A DNA stretch of 64,000 nt, from the NCBI RefSeq assembly GCF_018310345.1, contig NZ_JAGXBY010000002.1:62001-126000 (forward strand). Reading direction: 5' to 3'. Positions 51,088 through 61,579 of this stretch are shown one piece after another; positions within the stretch are counted from its first letter, which is position 1; each line of letters begins with the position of its first letter. Below the pieces are notes generated by a model. It worked only from the letters and a program-made list of their open reading frames with translations, searched no databases and had not been told where the DNA came from. Both the position numbers and the translations under genes were made by a program. Source of the DNA: Ornithinibacillus massiliensis. Its GTDB lineage: Bacteria; Bacillota; Bacilli; Bacillales; Amphibacillaceae.

Positions 51088-53730
51088 ATGAAAAATTTAA
51101 CATCTGCTCAAATTAGACAAATGTATTTGGACTTCTTCCAAGAAAAAGGCCACAGAGTGGAACCAAGTGCTTCACTAGTCCCACAAGATGATCCAACATT
51201 ATTATGGATAAATAGTGGGGTAGCGACATTAAAGAAATATTTTGATGGTCGTGTCATTCCAGAAAATCCCCGGATTGTTAACGCTCAAAAATCAATCCGT
51301 ACAAATGACATTGAAAATGTAGGGTATACAGCAAGACACCATACATTCTTTGAAATGTTAGGGAACTTCTCTATTGGAGATTATTTTAAAAAAGAAGCCA
51401 TTGCATTCGCATGGGAATTTTTAACGAGTGAAAAATGGTTAGGCTTAGATCCAGATAAGCTATCTGTAACTGTTCACCCGGAAGATGATGAAGCGTATGA
51501 AATGTGGTTAAACGATATTAAGCTGCCGAAAGAACGAATCATTCGTTTAGAAGAAAACTTCTGGGATATCGGTGAGGGTCCAAGTGGTCCGAATACTGAA
51601 ATCTTCTATGATCGTGGAGAAAGCTATGGCAAAGATCCAAATGATCCAGAATTATATCCCGGTGGGGAGAACGACCGATACTTAGAGGTGTGGAACTTAG
51701 TATTCTCACAATTCAATCATAATCCAGATGATACGTATACACCACTTCCTAAGAAGAATATCGATACAGGAATGGGATTAGAACGTATTGTCTCCGTAAT
51801 TCAAGATGTACCAACTAACTTTGAAACAGATTTATTCATGCCAATTATTAAGAAAACAGAGCAATTAGCAAATGTAAAGTATGGGGTAGCGAAAACGAGT
51901 GATACAGCGTATAAAGTAATTGCTGACCATATCAGAACGGTAAGTTTTGCTATTAGTGATGGGGCACTACCATCAAATGATGGAAGAGGCTATGTATTAA
52001 GAAGACTAATACGTCGAGCAGTTCGATTTGCGAAAGAAATTGGAATCGAAAAACCATTTATGTACGAATTAGTTAAAACGGTTGGAGAAATCATGAAAGA
52101 TTTCTATCCTACTGTCCTACAGCAACATGACTTTATACAAAATATTATCAAAGTAGAAGAAGAACGCTTCCATGAAACCTTGAATGAAGGGCTAGATATC
52201 CTAACTACTATTATTGAGAAAGAAAAAGGGAAAGGTTCAACTGTTTTCCCAGGTGAGGAAGTATTCCGACTTTATGATACGTATGGTTTTCCTAAAGAAT
52301 TAACAGCAGAATATGTGGAACAATTAGGATTTAGTATAGACGAAGCTGGATATGATAGAGAAATGGAAAAACAGCGTGAACGCGCTAGAAACGCTCGACA
52401 AAAGGTAGATTCTATGCATGTTCAAGATGAAGTGCTTAGTAAATTAGACGTGGAGAGTGAATTTATCGGATATGATAGTTTAGAATCCGATACGAAGATA
52501 GTGGCATTATTGAAGGATGGAGAATTAGTAGAGCGTGCTAAGAAAGATGAAGAAGTATTGATTTTCCTACAAGAAACGCCATTTTACGCGGAAAGTGGCG
52601 GTCAAATTGCAGACCATGGAATAATCAGTAGCAGTAATGGGAATGCTTCTGTGAAACATGTACAAAAGTCACCTAAATCACAAAACATTCACCGTGCTGT
52701 TGTAGAAGATGGTGAACTACGTGTTGGTGATCTTGTTAAAGCGATGGTGGATTCTGAATCCAGAAACTTAGTGATTAAGAACCATACAGCAACCCATTTA
52801 CTTCACCAAGCGTTAAAAGATGTACTTGGAACACATGTCAATCAAGCCGGCTCTTTAGTTGCATCTGATCGACTACGATTTGACTTCTCTCACTTTAATG
52901 CAGTTTCTATAGAAGAGTTAAACCAAATTGAAAAAATTGTTAATGAAAAAATTTGGGATTCCATTCCTTTAGATATTAGCTATAAGAGTCTAAAAGAAGC
53001 AAAAGAAATGGGAGCCATGGCTTTATTTGGAGAAAAATATGGTGAGGTTGTCCGAGTTGTTCGTATTGGTGATTACAGTCTTGAATTATGTGGTGGTATA
53101 CACGTTGGAAACACTTCAGAAATAGGTCTATTTAAAATCGTTTCAGAAGGTGGAATTGGTGCAGGTACGCGCCGTATTGAAGCAGTAACAAGTAAATTTG
53201 CTTATCAATTCTTGTCAGAGAAGGTAAATCTTCTCCAAAATACAGCTCAATTAGTGAAAACGAAAGATGAGAAAGTACCAGAACGTGTCGAGGCACTATT
53301 CCAAGAGATCAAAACATTACAAAAAGAAAATGAATCATTAAGTGCTAAGCTTTCCAATTTAGAAGCTTCCTCTATTTTGGAGCAGGTAGAAGAAGTTTCA
53401 GGTATTAAGGTGCTAGCTCAAAAAGTTAATGTAAAAGATATGAATCAACTAAGAACAATGGTTGATGAGTTGAAACAGAAGCTTGGTTCTGCCATAATTT
53501 TATTAGCAACAGAAAGTGGTAATAAAGTGCAACTTGCATCAGGAGTTTCAAAGGATCTAATCGAACGAGGATTACATGCTGGTAATTTAATTAAGGGAGC
53601 TGCACAGCTTTGTGGCGGTGGAGGCGGTGGACGCCCTGATATGGCCCAAGCCGGAGGAAAAGATGCAAGTAAAATTAATGACGCATTAGATTTCACGAAA
53701 CAGTACGTGGAATCGAATCTGAAAGCATAA
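51088..53730 (+). CDS. alaS: Alanyl-tRNA synthetase
   Basis: Class II synthetase with editing. 880 residues. Aminoacylation core ([63 protein letters not shown]-type [13 protein letters not shown]), helical tRNA domain, editing site ([11 protein letters not shown] and [13 protein letters not shown]), and the C-Ala domain ending with [16 protein letters not shown]. All expected zinc ligands are visible. Preceded by its T-box leader. Confidence 0.98.
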   Translation: MKNLTSAQIRQMYLDFFQEKGHRVEPSASLVPQDDPTLLWINSGVATLKKYFDGRVIPENPRIVNAQKSIRTNDIENVGYTARHHTFFEMLGNFSIGDYFKKEAIAFAWEFLTSEKWLGLDPDKLSVTVHPEDDEAYEMWLNDIKLPKERIIRLEENFWDIGEGPSGPNTEIFYDRGESYGKDPNDPELYPGGENDRYLEVWNLVFSQFNHNPDDTYTPLPKKNIDTGMGLERIVSVIQDVPTNFETDLFMPIIKKTEQLANVKYGVAKTSDTAYKVIADHIRTVSFAISDGALPSNDGRGYVLRRLIRRAVRFAKEIGIEKPFMYELVKTVGEIMKDFYPTVLQQHDFIQNIIKVEEERFHETLNEGLDILTTIIEKEKGKGSTVFPGEEVFRLYDTYGFPKELTAEYVEQLGFSIDEAGYDREMEKQRERARNARQKVDSMHVQDEVLSKLDVESEFIGYDSLESDTKIVALLKDGELVERAKKDEEVLIFLQETPFYAESGGQIADHGIISSSNGNASVKHVQKSPKSQNIHRAVVEDGELRVGDLVKAMVDSESRNLVIKNHTATHLLHQALKDVLGTHVNQAGSLVASDRLRFDFSHFNAVSIEELNQIEKIVNEKIWDSIPLDISYKSLKEAKEMGAMALFGEKYGEVVRVVRIGDYSLELCGGIHVGNTSEIGLFKIVSEGGIGAGTRRIEAVTSKFAYQFLSEKVNLLQNTAQLVKTKDEKVPERVEALFQEIKTLQKENESLSAKLSNLEASSILEQVEEVSGIKVLAQKVNVKDMNQLRTMVDELKQKLGSAIILLATESGNKVQLASGVSKDLIERGLHAGNLIKGAAQLCGGGGGGRPDMAQAGGKDASKINDALDFTKQYVESNLKA

Positions 53731-53833
53731 AGATGTAAACCATCATAGCTCATGAATGTTAAAAAATATTATATTTAATCTTTCAAACATGGTAGAATGA
53801 ATAGAGAGTCAAAAAGCGGAATGAGGTGTCGTG

Positions 53834-54106
53834 ATGAGTTCAAATGATAAAACCATGAAATTCAACTTTTCGGAAGAGCCATTTGATCGAGATATAAAAG
53901 AAATCTTAATGACTGTCCATGAGGCACTTCAAGAAAAAGGATACAATCCCATTAATCAGATTGTTGGTTACTTATTGTCCGGAGATCCTGCATATATTCC
54001 AAGATATAAAGATGCAAGAAATTTGATTCGTAGAATTGAACGTGATGAAGTGATTGAGGAACTTGTCAAATATTATTTAGAACAGCAATATAAAAAAGGT
54101 ATTTAA
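53834..54106 (+). CDS. IreB-family regulatory phosphoprotein (UPF0297, YrzL-like)
   Basis: Small protein of 90 residues: [20 protein letters not shown] then [20 protein letters not shown] and [19 protein letters not shown]. In Enterococcus IreB is phosphorylated on N-terminal threonines by IreK and influences cephalosporin resistance; a Thr is present here (DKTMKF). A GTG at 53831 adds one codon; ATG 53834 behind gaggtg is preferred. Its stop codon abuts the ruvX start (TAAATG). Confidence 0.93.
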   Translation: MSSNDKTMKFNFSEEPFDRDIKEILMTVHEALQEKGYNPINQIVGYLLSGDPAYIPRYKDARNLIRRIERDEVIEELVKYYLEQQYKKGI

Positions 54107-54520
54107 ATGAAGATAATGGGTTTAGATGTTGGCTCTAAGACAATTGGAGTCGCTATAAGTGATGAATTGGGATGGACAGCCCAAGGATTAACAACGATTA
54201 AATGGGATGAAAATGATATTCATTCAGCAGATAGTCAATTAAAAACCATAATTGATGAGCATAATATATCAAAAGTAGTCATTGGCTTACCTAAAAATAT
54301 GAATGGAACGATTGGGGAACGTGGTGAGGCATCACAGCGTTTTGCCGCATATATTGAAGAAAAGTACAATCTCCAAACTATATTATGGGACGAGCGCTTA
54401 ACGACGATGGCAGCTGAACGAGTGCTACTCGAAGCGGATGTAAGTCGAAAGAAGCGTAAAAAGGTAATCGATAAAATGGCTGCTATGATGATTTTACAAG
54501 GCTATCTTGATCAAAAGTAA
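54107..54520 (+). CDS. ruvX: Holliday junction resolvase-like / pre-16S rRNA nuclease RuvX (YqgF)
   Basis: RNase H-fold nuclease of 137 residues involved in 16S rRNA 5' maturation. [19 protein letters not shown] (first catalytic Asp), [39 protein letters not shown], and [17 protein letters not shown]. The order ireB-ruvX-DUF1292 is the conserved Bacillota cluster. Confidence 0.97.
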   Translation: MKIMGLDVGSKTIGVAISDELGWTAQGLTTIKWDENDIHSADSQLKTIIDEHNISKVVIGLPKNMNGTIGERGEASQRFAAYIEEKYNLQTILWDERLTTMAAERVLLEADVSRKKRKKVIDKMAAMMILQGYLDQK

Positions 54521-54536
54521 AAAGGAGACTAATAAT

Positions 54537-54821
54537 ATGGCTATTGAAGAAAAAGAACGCATCATCATTCCTGATGAAAATGGAGAAGAACATTTATTTG
54601 AGGTATTATTTACATTTGATGTAGATGATACAGGAAATTCTTACATTGCAGTAGTTCCTGCTGAACAAAAAAATGACGAGGAAGTAGAAGTTTATGCTTT
54701 CCGTTATGAAGAAAAAGATGATGAGGATATTTCATTATTTGCTATTGAGTCAGATGAAGAGTGGGACATTGTAGAAGAAATGCTAAATACATTAGCTGAA
54801 GAAGAAGAATTGAACGATTAA
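54537..54821 (+). CDS. DUF1292 protein (YrzB-like)
   Basis: Very acidic protein of 94 residues: MAIEEKERIIIPDENGEEHL, FEVLFTFDVDDTGNSYIAVV and a C-terminus rich in Asp/Glu. The start ATG 54537 follows aaaggaga; a frame from 54507 is longer but lies within ruvX. Member of a conserved cluster but with no established function. A terminator follows. Confidence 0.92.
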   Translation: MAIEEKERIIIPDENGEEHLFEVLFTFDVDDTGNSYIAVVPAEQKNDEEVEVYAFRYEEKDDEDISLFAIESDEEWDIVEEMLNTLAEEEELND

Positions 54822-54845
54822 ACGTTATCCAAAGAACAAAGCTAA

Positions 54846-54892
54846 AAGAATCCCCTACCACTATACAATGTGATAGGGGATTCTTTGCTTTA
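54846..54892 (+). terminator. Terminator after the DUF1292 gene
   Basis: A 16-bp stem (54846-54861 with 54870-54885, one G-U) around TATACAAT; tail TGCTTTATT. Strong hairpin with a modest T-run. I see nothing further in 54893-55080 apart from possible promoter sequences for mltG. Confidence 0.8.
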
Positions 54893-55087
54893 TTATAAAA
54901 TAACTTTTAAAAGCTAATATCAGTCCTTCATTATAGCATCAGGGAACTTAGATAATAGTACAATTAAATTGTATTTCTTGGGGAAATAATAGGATACATA
55001 TGAGCCACTTTTCATGTATAAACTGATAAATCCTAGCGTATATTGTCATTTTTTAGTATAATATACCGGATGAGAGGGGGACGATGA

Positions 55088-56203
55088 ATGTCGAAAGGAA
55101 AAGATAAAGGTACTTTTAAAGATAATTTAATTGCAAGAGGTGAAGAAGCTCGTACAGTTCGCAAAATCGTAGCAATTGTTATCTTTACCATTATCATTAT
55201 CCTTGCTATCGGTGGTATAGTTGGATACAACTATGTTAAATCGGCTTTAGAACCAGTGGACCCTGGTAATGAGCAAGGTGTTGAGATAGAAATTCCTTTA
55301 GGTTCATCCACTTCAAGTATTGCCAATATACTTGAGGAAAATGAAATTATAAAAAATTCGATGATTTTTCGCTTCTATATAAAGTTTAAAAATGAGTCAG
55401 ACTTTCAAGCAGGAAACTATACATTCACGAAGTCAATGACGATTGATGAAATTATAGAGTCCTTAAAAAGTGGTCGAATAACGAAGGAACCAGTGTACAG
55501 GGTTACAATTCCAGAAGGTCTAACCATTGAAGAAATCGCAAGCATATATGCAGATAAACTTCCGATTACAGAAGAAGAATTCTTGGAAAAGGTAACGGAC
55601 GAAGCGTATATCAATCAACTTATTGAACAGTATTCCATACTAACGGAGGATATTCTCAATCCAGAACTACGGTTTGCACTAGAAGGATATCTTTTTGCAG
55701 CAACATATGATTTTTATCAAGAAGATCCACCAGTGGAATTAATAATAGAAAATATGTTGGACAAGTCTCAAGCTGTCATCAGTCAATATGTTGATAGTAT
55801 TTCTGAAAGGGGATTATCCTTACATGAAGCGGTAACAATGGCTTCGATTGTAGAGAAGGAAGCAGTGACAGAAGATCAACGTAAGAAAATTGCTGGTATT
55901 TTCTTTAATCGATTAGAGATTGGTATGCCGTTACAAACTGATCCAACCGTATTATATGCGCTAGGTGGTCATAAGGAAAAGGTGTTATTATCCGATTTAG
56001 AGGTGGATTCACCATTTAATACGTACCAGATTAATGGCTTACCTATTGGACCTATTTCAAATTTCTCGGAAAGTGCATTAGAATCTACCGTTAATCCTGA
56101 GGAGTCTGATTTTTATTATTTCCTACATGATAAAGATGGTAATATTTATTATTCTGAGACATTAGAAGAACATAACGCATATAAGTCACAATATATTAAT
56201 TAA
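55088..56203 (+). CDS. mltG: Endolytic murein transglycosylase MltG (YceG/YrrL-like)
   Basis: Membrane-anchored lytic transglycosylase that cuts nascent glycan strands. 371 residues. Basic cytoplasmic N-terminus, membrane helix at about 25-48 (IVAIVIFTIIIILAIGGIVG), LysM-like subdomain, then the YceG core: PEGLTIEEIASIYA, LEGYLFAATYDF, catalytic Glu in MASIVEKEAVTEDQ, and TDPTVLYALGG, TYQINGLPIGPISN. Ribosome binding site gaggggga. Confidence 0.95.
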   Translation: MSKGKDKGTFKDNLIARGEEARTVRKIVAIVIFTIIIILAIGGIVGYNYVKSALEPVDPGNEQGVEIEIPLGSSTSSIANILEENEIIKNSMIFRFYIKFKNESDFQAGNYTFTKSMTIDEIIESLKSGRITKEPVYRVTIPEGLTIEEIASIYADKLPITEEEFLEKVTDEAYINQLIEQYSILTEDILNPELRFALEGYLFAATYDFYQEDPPVELIIENMLDKSQAVISQYVDSISERGLSLHEAVTMASIVEKEAVTEDQRKKIAGIFFNRLEIGMPLQTDPTVLYALGGHKEKVLLSDLEVDSPFNTYQINGLPIGPISNFSESALESTVNPEESDFYYFLHDKDGNIYYSETLEEHNAYKSQYIN

Positions 56204-56345
56204 TCTCGAGGAAGTGTGAAGAATCTATTCACATTTCCCGTTTTTTTGCATGTGGTGTCAGAACGTTTTTTACTGATTAAGGATTTAAGTATAAGATTAC
56301 CACAAATTGGTATCCTAATAGGATAAGTATAAATGAGGGTTATAA

Positions 56346-56987
56346 ATGGATGAACAGTTATTAAATTATTTGAACAGTCACCTTCCTCCATCAGAGGATT
56401 GGGTAAAAGACATTGAACAGCAAGCACATATCGATCGTGTCCCAATTATGGATTCCATTGGGATAAATTTTCTAATGCAGTTAATTCGTTTATCAAAACC
56501 GAAGCGAATTTTAGAAATTGGTGCAGCTATTGGGTATTCAGCTTTAAGAATGAGTGAAGCCAATCCGGAAGCAACCATAACAACGATTGAAAAAGATGAC
56601 AAAAGGTACCAACAAGCAATAGAAAATATTAGGAAAAACAACAGGGAAGCGGCAATTAAAATTATATACGGTGACGCCATAGAGGAGTTAAGTAGGCTAG
56701 CAGAAAATAAAAATAATACGTATGATTTTATCTTTATAGATGCTGCGAAAGGTAGCTATAAGCGTTTCTTTGAATTATGTTTCCCGCTATTAGCTGATCA
56801 CGGTGTTATTATTTCAGATAACGTGCTATTTCGAGGCTATGTCCTTGATCCAAATTTTGACCACCCACGTTACAAGAAAATGGTCGAGAAAATTCGATCG
56901 TATAATGAATGGCTGGTAAATCATCCTAGCTTTATCACAACGATATTACCTATTGGTGATGGGGTTGCAATTAGTTATAAAAAATAG
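56346..56987 (+). CDS. SAM-dependent O-methyltransferase (YrrM/TrmR-like)
   Basis: Class I methyltransferase of 213 residues similar to catechol/caffeoyl-CoA O-methyltransferases. SAM motif ILEIGAAIGYSALRMSEA, TTIEKDDKRYQQA, FIFIDAAKGSYKRFFEL (metal site), VIISDNVLFRGYV. B. subtilis YrrM (TrmR) methylates 5-hydroxyuridine at tRNA position 34; the same place after mltG supports that role here. In B. subtilis the yrrN-yrrO genes (U32 peptidase, tRNA hydroxylation) come next; they are missing here. Confidence 0.88.
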   Translation: MDEQLLNYLNSHLPPSEDWVKDIEQQAHIDRVPIMDSIGINFLMQLIRLSKPKRILEIGAAIGYSALRMSEANPEATITTIEKDDKRYQQAIENIRKNNREAAIKIIYGDAIEELSRLAENKNNTYDFIFIDAAKGSYKRFFELCFPLLADHGVIISDNVLFRGYVLDPNFDHPRYKKMVEKIRSYNEWLVNHPSFITTILPIGDGVAISYKK

Positions 56988-57002
56988 AAAAGGGGTAGCA
57001 AG

Positions 57003-57662
57003 ATGCAAGACAAACCAGTAGTAATTGGGGTTGCAGGTGGTAGTGGAAGTGGGAAGACCTCTGTAACGAAATCAATCTGCCAGCGATTTTCAGATAAAAC
57101 AATTCTTGTAATAGAGCAAGATTATTATTATAAAGATCAAAGTGATTTACCGTTTGAGGAGCGTTTAAAAACAAATTATGACCACCCACTTGCTTTTGAT
57201 AATGATTTATTAATCCAACATATTCATGATTTATTAAATCATAAATCCATTGATAAACCTGTATATGACTACAAGGTTCACAATCGTTCGAAGGAAGTTA
57301 TTACGGTAGAACCTAAGGATGTAATTATTTTAGAGGGAATATTAATATTAGAGGACCCTCGCTTAGTGGACTTAATGGATATAAAAGTGTTCGTTGATAC
57401 AGATGCTGACCTTAGAATTATTAGAAGGTTGCTTCGTGATATTAAGGATCGTGGAAGATCTCTTGATTCGGTTATTGATCAATATTTAAACTCTGTAAGA
57501 CCAATGCATTTACAATTTGTAGAACCTACGAAGCGTTATGCAGATATTATCATCCCTGAAGGTGGAGAAAACCACGTCGCAATTGACATCATGGCGACAA
57601 AAATCGCGGATATTCTGTCGAAAAATAAAGAAAATAGTTTAAACAAAAGTATTGAAAAGTAA
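57003..57662 (+). CDS. udk: Uridine kinase
   Basis: Phosphorylates uridine and cytidine with NTP (salvage). 219 residues. P-loop [17 protein letters not shown] (about 10-26), [48 protein letters not shown] and [18 protein letters not shown]. It directly follows the yrrM-like gene (15 bases). Confidence 0.96.
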   Translation: MQDKPVVIGVAGGSGSGKTSVTKSICQRFSDKTILVIEQDYYYKDQSDLPFEERLKTNYDHPLAFDNDLLIQHIHDLLNHKSIDKPVYDYKVHNRSKEVITVEPKDVIILEGILILEDPRLVDLMDIKVFVDTDADLRIIRRLLRDIKDRGRSLDSVIDQYLNSVRPMHLQFVEPTKRYADIIIPEGGENHVAIDIMATKIADILSKNKENSLNKSIEK

Positions 57663-57776
57663 AATAAAATCTGCCATAGTTATGGATAGTATACTTTTTA
57701 GTTGAATTGGGTTATCCCATAACACAATCAAGGTATTCTTGATTTAAAGCAGTAGATAGACAAAGGAGTGTTTTTT

Positions 57777-58253
57777 ATGGCTGTAGAGAAAAGTTATTAC
57801 ATGACACAAGAGGGGAAAGAAAAGTTAGAACAAGAGCTTCTTTATTTAAAAACGGAAAGAAGACAAGAAGTTGTTGAACGAATTAAGGTCGCTCGTGATT
57901 TCGGTGACTTATCTGAGAACTCTGAGTATGATGCAGCGAAGGATGAGCAAGCATTTGTTGAATCCCGAATTTCTCAGGTTGAAAAGATGATTCGAAATGC
58001 AGTAATCATTGAAAATGATAATGAAAATCCTAATATGGTTTCTTTAGGGAAATCCGTTACATTCCAAGAGCTACCAGATGGTGACGAAGAAACGTATACG
58101 ATTGTAGGAAGTGCAGAAGCAGATCCTTTTGAAGGTAGAATTTCGAATGACTCACCAATGGCGAAAAGTCTTCTTGGACATGAAGTAGGGGAGGAAGTAG
58201 CAGTAGTAACCCCTGGTGGAGAAATCCAAGTAAAAATATTAAAAGTAGAATAG
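57777..58253 (+). CDS. greA: Transcription elongation factor GreA
   Basis: Rescues backtracked RNA polymerase by transcript cleavage. 158 residues. N-terminal coiled coil with [20 protein letters not shown], acidic tip [20 protein letters not shown], and C-terminal domain (SDDGEE-like [33 protein letters not shown]). ATG 57777 is behind aaaggagtg; an upstream GTG at 57768 is inside the site. Confidence 0.98.
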   Translation: MAVEKSYYMTQEGKEKLEQELLYLKTERRQEVVERIKVARDFGDLSENSEYDAAKDEQAFVESRISQVEKMIRNAVIIENDNENPNMVSLGKSVTFQELPDGDEETYTIVGSAEADPFEGRISNDSPMAKSLLGHEVGEEVAVVTPGGEIQVKILKVE

Positions 58254-58255
58254 AT

Positions 58256-58290
58256 AAAAAAGCGGAGTAAATAGCTCCGCTTTTTGTTTC
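58256..58290 (+). terminator. Terminator after greA
   Basis: Stem aaagcggag / ctccgcttt around TAAATAG, A-run before, TTTTTGTTT after. Strong intrinsic terminator 3 bases after the stop. Confidence 0.9.
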
Positions 58291-58493
58291 GATTGCATAT
58301 AAATTATCTTGTGAATCACTCATACCTCTCTTCCTTTAAAGTAGTTACTTTAAGTTTGTGACAAAACGTAAACACTTTTGTTCTAACTTCTATTTTTTCA
58401 TAAAAGTGAAACAGGAAAGTAAACAAAGGATATTATTCCTAGCATATAAGTTATGGTAATATAATAAGGTATACATAGGGAGGGAACGATAGA

Positions 58494-59186
58494 ATGAGTG
58501 AATTTGATAGAAAATCTCGTGTAAACAAATTCGAAAAAAGACGTAAAAATACGAAGCTAATGTCTATACTAATTGTTGCTGCATGCTTCCTTATTATTCT
58601 TCTTTTAGGTTTATGGATTTTCAGTCCTAATGATAAACCTGATGAGAAAAATGAAAGTGCTAATCCTGATCATGTGTCAGAAGGAGATAACGATATCGAA
58701 ACAGATGATTCCGAATTAGAAGAGGAATCTACTGAAACGGAAGAGAATACCCCTGAGGAAGATGAAGAAAATAATGAACCGTCAGAGGAAGATAATTCTA
58801 GCCAAGAAAGTGATAAACAATCAGTTGAAAGGAAAACCACAGATCCAGTTGCAGCTGATGATGATAATGTAATTAGTGCATTTACTGCGGATTGGCAGCC
58901 GGTTGGTACAGAACAAAGTGGGCCACATACTGTCGTATACGATGCCGATTCACAAGATAGAATAGAAATGGAAAAGGCTATTCTTTTAGCTACTGGATTA
59001 GCTGAAGATGATTTGATTACTTGGTGGTTAAAGCGTGGCGGTGATCAACAGGTGATCGGAACGGTATCAAATAGAGCTGAAACGGAGATATACCGTGTAT
59101 ATATAAGTTGGATGGATAACCAAGGATGGCAGCCAACTTTGGTAGAAGTATTGAAGGAAAACGATGAAAAATGGAGATTTGAATAG
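58494..59186 (+). CDS. DUF1510 membrane protein (YrrS-like)
   Basis: Protein of 230 residues with a basic N-terminus ([16 protein letters not shown]), one membrane helix at about 22-42 ([20 protein letters not shown]), a long acidic Ser/Glu linker, and a folded C-terminal DUF1510 domain ([60 protein letters not shown]). In B. subtilis yrrS precedes pbpI (yrrR); here no penicillin-binding protein gene follows, and mtnN starts 19 bases later. Function unknown, probably envelope. Confidence 0.87.
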   Translation: MSEFDRKSRVNKFEKRRKNTKLMSILIVAACFLIILLLGLWIFSPNDKPDEKNESANPDHVSEGDNDIETDDSELEEESTETEENTPEEDEENNEPSEEDNSSQESDKQSVERKTTDPVAADDDNVISAFTADWQPVGTEQSGPHTVVYDADSQDRIEMEKAILLATGLAEDDLITWWLKRGGDQQVIGTVSNRAETEIYRVYISWMDNQGWQPTLVEVLKENDEKWRFE

Positions 59187-59205
59187 TAATAGGAGGATAT
59201 ACATC

Positions 59206-59895
59206 ATGACAATAGGTATCATTGGCGCAATGGATGAAGAAATAGAAATTTTAAAAAAGAAAATGATAGACACAGAAGAGAGTACAATCGCTAATTGCGT
59301 ATTTATAAAAGGTCATTTAGAAGGGAAAGAAGTAGTACTACTCCAATCTGGTATTGGTAAAGTGAATGCTGCCATGGCTACCACGATATTAATGGAAAGA
59401 TACTCACCTACGTTTATTATTAATACTGGTTCTGCTGGTGGTTTTTCTTCTAAATTAGAAGTCGGGGATATCGTAGTATCGTCTGAGGTTGTGCACCATG
59501 ATGTAGATGTAACAGCTTTTGACTATCAATATGGACAAGTTCCAGGAATGCCTGCAACATATCAAGCTGATTCTTCATTAGTGGATAAGACGATGAAGGC
59601 AATTGAACAACTAGATATAAATGGTGAGGTTGGCTTAATTGCGACAAGTGATTCCTTTATGGAAGATCCTGAACGAGTTCGTTTTGTACGTGAAAAATTC
59701 CCGAATATGATAGCTAGTGAGATGGAAGCGGCTGCTATTGCACAAGTATCATACCAGTATAATTGTCCTTTTGTCGTAATTCGAGCATTGTCTGATATAG
59801 CCGGAAAGGAATCTTCCGTATCCTTTGATGCCTTTTTAGAAACAGCAGCAAAAAACGCATCGGCATTAATTATCTTACTGTTAAAAGCCATATAG
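59206..59895 (+). CDS. mtnN: 5'-methylthioadenosine/S-adenosylhomocysteine nucleosidase
   Basis: Cleaves MTA and SAH, recycling SAM by-products and giving the AI-2 precursor. 229 residues. [65 protein letters not shown] [16 protein letters not shown] with catalytic Glu, and [19 protein letters not shown] with catalytic Asp. Start ATG 59206 behind aggagg; the longer frame from 59164 is inside the yrrS-like gene. Confidence 0.97.
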   Translation: MTIGIIGAMDEEIEILKKKMIDTEESTIANCVFIKGHLEGKEVVLLQSGIGKVNAAMATTILMERYSPTFIINTGSAGGFSSKLEVGDIVVSSEVVHHDVDVTAFDYQYGQVPGMPATYQADSSLVDKTMKAIEQLDINGEVGLIATSDSFMEDPERVRFVREKFPNMIASEMEAAAIAQVSYQYNCPFVVIRALSDIAGKESSVSFDAFLETAAKNASALIILLLKAI

Positions 59896-59995
59896 ATTGG
59901 TAAGGTACGGGTTTCATTACTAAGGTATTACAATATGAAAAAAAGCTTAAACCAAAGGTAAAATCGAACTGAATGCATACCTTATTGAGCTAATA

Positions 59996-60032
59996 GTAAA
60001 GGCTGTCGTTGATGCTATCCGACAGCCTTTAT
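59996..60032. terminator. Bidirectional terminator between mtnN and sigK
   Basis: An 11-bp perfect stem aaaggctgtcg/cgacagccttt (59998-60008, 60020-60030). Between two convergent genes; A-rich and T-rich flanks on opposite sides mean it can work both ways, though the T-runs are short. Confidence 0.75.
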
Positions 60033-60064
60033 AATCTTCTCCTCATCATGTATGCCAGCATTTC

Positions 60065-60769
60065 TTATCCTTTTCTTTCATTACGATAATACTCATGAAA
60101 AACCTTCATTAAAGCCCTTTTTTCGATACGTGATACATAACTTCTGGATATGTTTAACTTCTTCGCGATTTCTCTTTGCGTCATTTCCTTTTTATCATTC
60201 AATCCATAGCGATAAATGATTACTTCTTTTTCGCGTTTATCTAGAATGGAAAAATAATCCTGCATTTTTTCAATTTCCATATTTAATTGGATGTATTCAA
60301 TGACATTTTCGTTTTCTGCTTGTAAAATGTCAATAAGGCTAATCTCGTTACCTTCTTTATCCTGACCGATAGGATCATGTAATGAAACGTCTTTCTTCAC
60401 TTTTTTTAAGGCTCTTAAATGCATCAGTATTTCGTTCTCGATACAACGAGCCGCATACGTAGCGAGCTTGGTACCTTTCCCAACAGAGAAGCTCTCAATC
60501 CCCTTAATTAATCCAATTGTACCAATTGAGATTAAATCTTCCATATCCTCACCAGTGTTTTCGAACTTTTTTACTATATGGGCAACAAGTCTTAAATTAT
60601 GTTCAATTAACTTGTTTCTAGCTTCTTCACTACCATTTTGCATTTCTTCGATATACTTGGCTTCTTCCTCTGAGGATAATGGCTGTGGAAAAGCATGGTT
60701 TTTTACATAGGAAACAAAGAATAGAGCTTCCTTTATTAGCAATGCAAGGACACTCAATATTCCGGACAA
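60065..60769 (-). CDS. sigK: Pro-sigma-K, uninterrupted mother-cell sigma factor
   Basis: Late mother-cell sigma factor, made as an inactive precursor and cleaved by SpoIVFB. Pro-sequence [20 protein letters not shown] (20 residues from TTG 60769) precedes [20 protein letters not shown], the start of the mature protein. Region 2 ([56 protein letters not shown]) and region 4 ([20 protein letters not shown]) are intact. ATG 60775 adds two codons, but is only 3 bases from aggagg. The gene is one continuous frame: no skin element interrupts it. Confidence 0.96.
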   Translation of the reverse strand: MSGILSVLALLIKEALFFVSYVKNHAFPQPLSSEEEAKYIEEMQNGSEEARNKLIEHNLRLVAHIVKKFENTGEDMEDLISIGTIGLIKGIESFSVGKGTKLATYAARCIENEILMHLRALKKVKKDVSLHDPIGQDKEGNEISLIDILQAENENVIEYIQLNMEIEKMQDYFSILDKREKEVIIYRYGLNDKKEMTQREIAKKLNISRSYVSRIEKRALMKVFHEYYRNERKG

Positions 60770-60867
60770 ACACATACACCTCCTGACCAGGCTGGGCTAT
60801 AGCCTATATAAACACAGTATGTCGTTAGAGCGTGTCTTGTGTCTGTCCATTTAAACAAATACAAGCA

Positions 60868-60920
60868 AAAAAATAAGGACGCCTTAAAGGGAGAACATCC
60901 CATTTAAAGCGTCCTATTTT
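60868..60920 (-). terminator. Terminator of the mrp operon
   Basis: On the minus strand aggacgctttaaa pairs with tttaaggcgtcct around a short loop, followed by TATTTTTTTG. It starts next to the mrpG stop codon. Confidence 0.82.
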
Positions 60921-61296
60921 ATGATTGACGTTTTCGGATAGCTTCTTCAAATGCATCGGTACGATTTTTCGTAACGGGTTTAACACCACTAATGTGTGCA
61001 GCCCGACCAATCATATGTGATGAAACCGGAGCGGTTATTAAAATAAATAATATACCGAGTAACAGTTTCCCACTTACGATGTCTTCTTTGACTAATAGGT
61101 ACAGGAAGGCAGCCAATATGATGCTGGATACTCCCAGCGTGGAAGCCTTCGTTGCCGCGTGTAGTCTTGTGAAGATGTCTGGGAAACGTATAATTCCAAT
61201 AGATGCAGATAATGTTACAAATGCACCAATCAGTAATAATAAGCTAACAACAATATTTACAATTAATTCAATCCATGTCCCTGTCAATAATAACAC
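60919..61296 (-). CDS. mrpG: Mrp antiporter subunit G
   Basis: Small membrane subunit of the multi-subunit Na+(K+)/H+ antiporter. 125 residues. Helices near the N-terminus and middle; family motif ASIGIIRFPDIFTRLHAATK, then GILFILITAPVSSHMIGRAA. The start at 61296 (GTG) has a TTG alternative nine bases later. It overlaps mrpF by 29 bases. Last gene of the operon. Confidence 0.94.
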   Translation of the reverse strand: MLLLTGTWIELIVNIVVSLLLLIGAFVTLSASIGIIRFPDIFTRLHAATKASTLGVSSIILAAFLYLLVKEDIVSGKLLLGILFILITAPVSSHMIGRAAHISGVKPVTKNRTDAFEEAIRKRQS

Positions 61297-61579
61297 CCTT
61301 TTCTACATATTTTGCCGTAGCAAGTGTACCAAGGAATCCAAGAATTCCAACGAGTAAAACCACGTCGTTTAAATATGGAGTAGAAAGGTGAATGGCTACA
61401 AGACCTGTCAATGCCATGAGATTTATTCCAATTGTATCTAAACTAACGGCACGATCTGGGTTAGTAGGCCCTTTAAACGTACGATAGAGGAGTAGTACTA
61501 GTGAAATTCCAATAGCAATTGAACAAACAATAATGGTATATTCAAGTATTAATTCTGTTACTTTTATAGCCTCTTCCAT
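61268..61579 (-). CDS. mrpF: Mrp antiporter subunit F
   Basis: Membrane subunit of 103 residues with three helices: TIIVCSIAIGISLVLLLYRT, then the motif GPTNPDRAVSLDTIGINLM, and NDVVLLVGILGFLGTLATAK. The ATG directly follows the mrpE stop codon (TAGATG), so translation is coupled. Confidence 0.95.
   Translation of the reverse strand: MEEAIKVTELILEYTIIVCSIAIGISLVLLLYRTFKGPTNPDRAVSLDTIGINLMALTGLVAIHLSTPYLNDVVLLVGILGFLGTLATAKYVEKGVIIDRDMD

Noticed and set aside
54893..55080. Possible small gene or RNA before mltG
   Set aside because: Only a short gtacaattaaattgtat palindrome and AT-rich sequence; no coding frame with a start site and no stable fold.
58057..58323. 88-codon minus-strand frame with aaaggaagagaggt before its ATG
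   Set aside because: The site looks attractive, but the frame runs through the greA terminator and then antisense to greA; its hydrophobic tail is a translation of coding antisense.
60776..60850. Sigma-E or sigma-K promoter for sigK
   Set aside because: A CATACTGT-like -10 is present on the minus strand but there is no matching -35 at the right distance and the sigma-K -10 pattern is not met.
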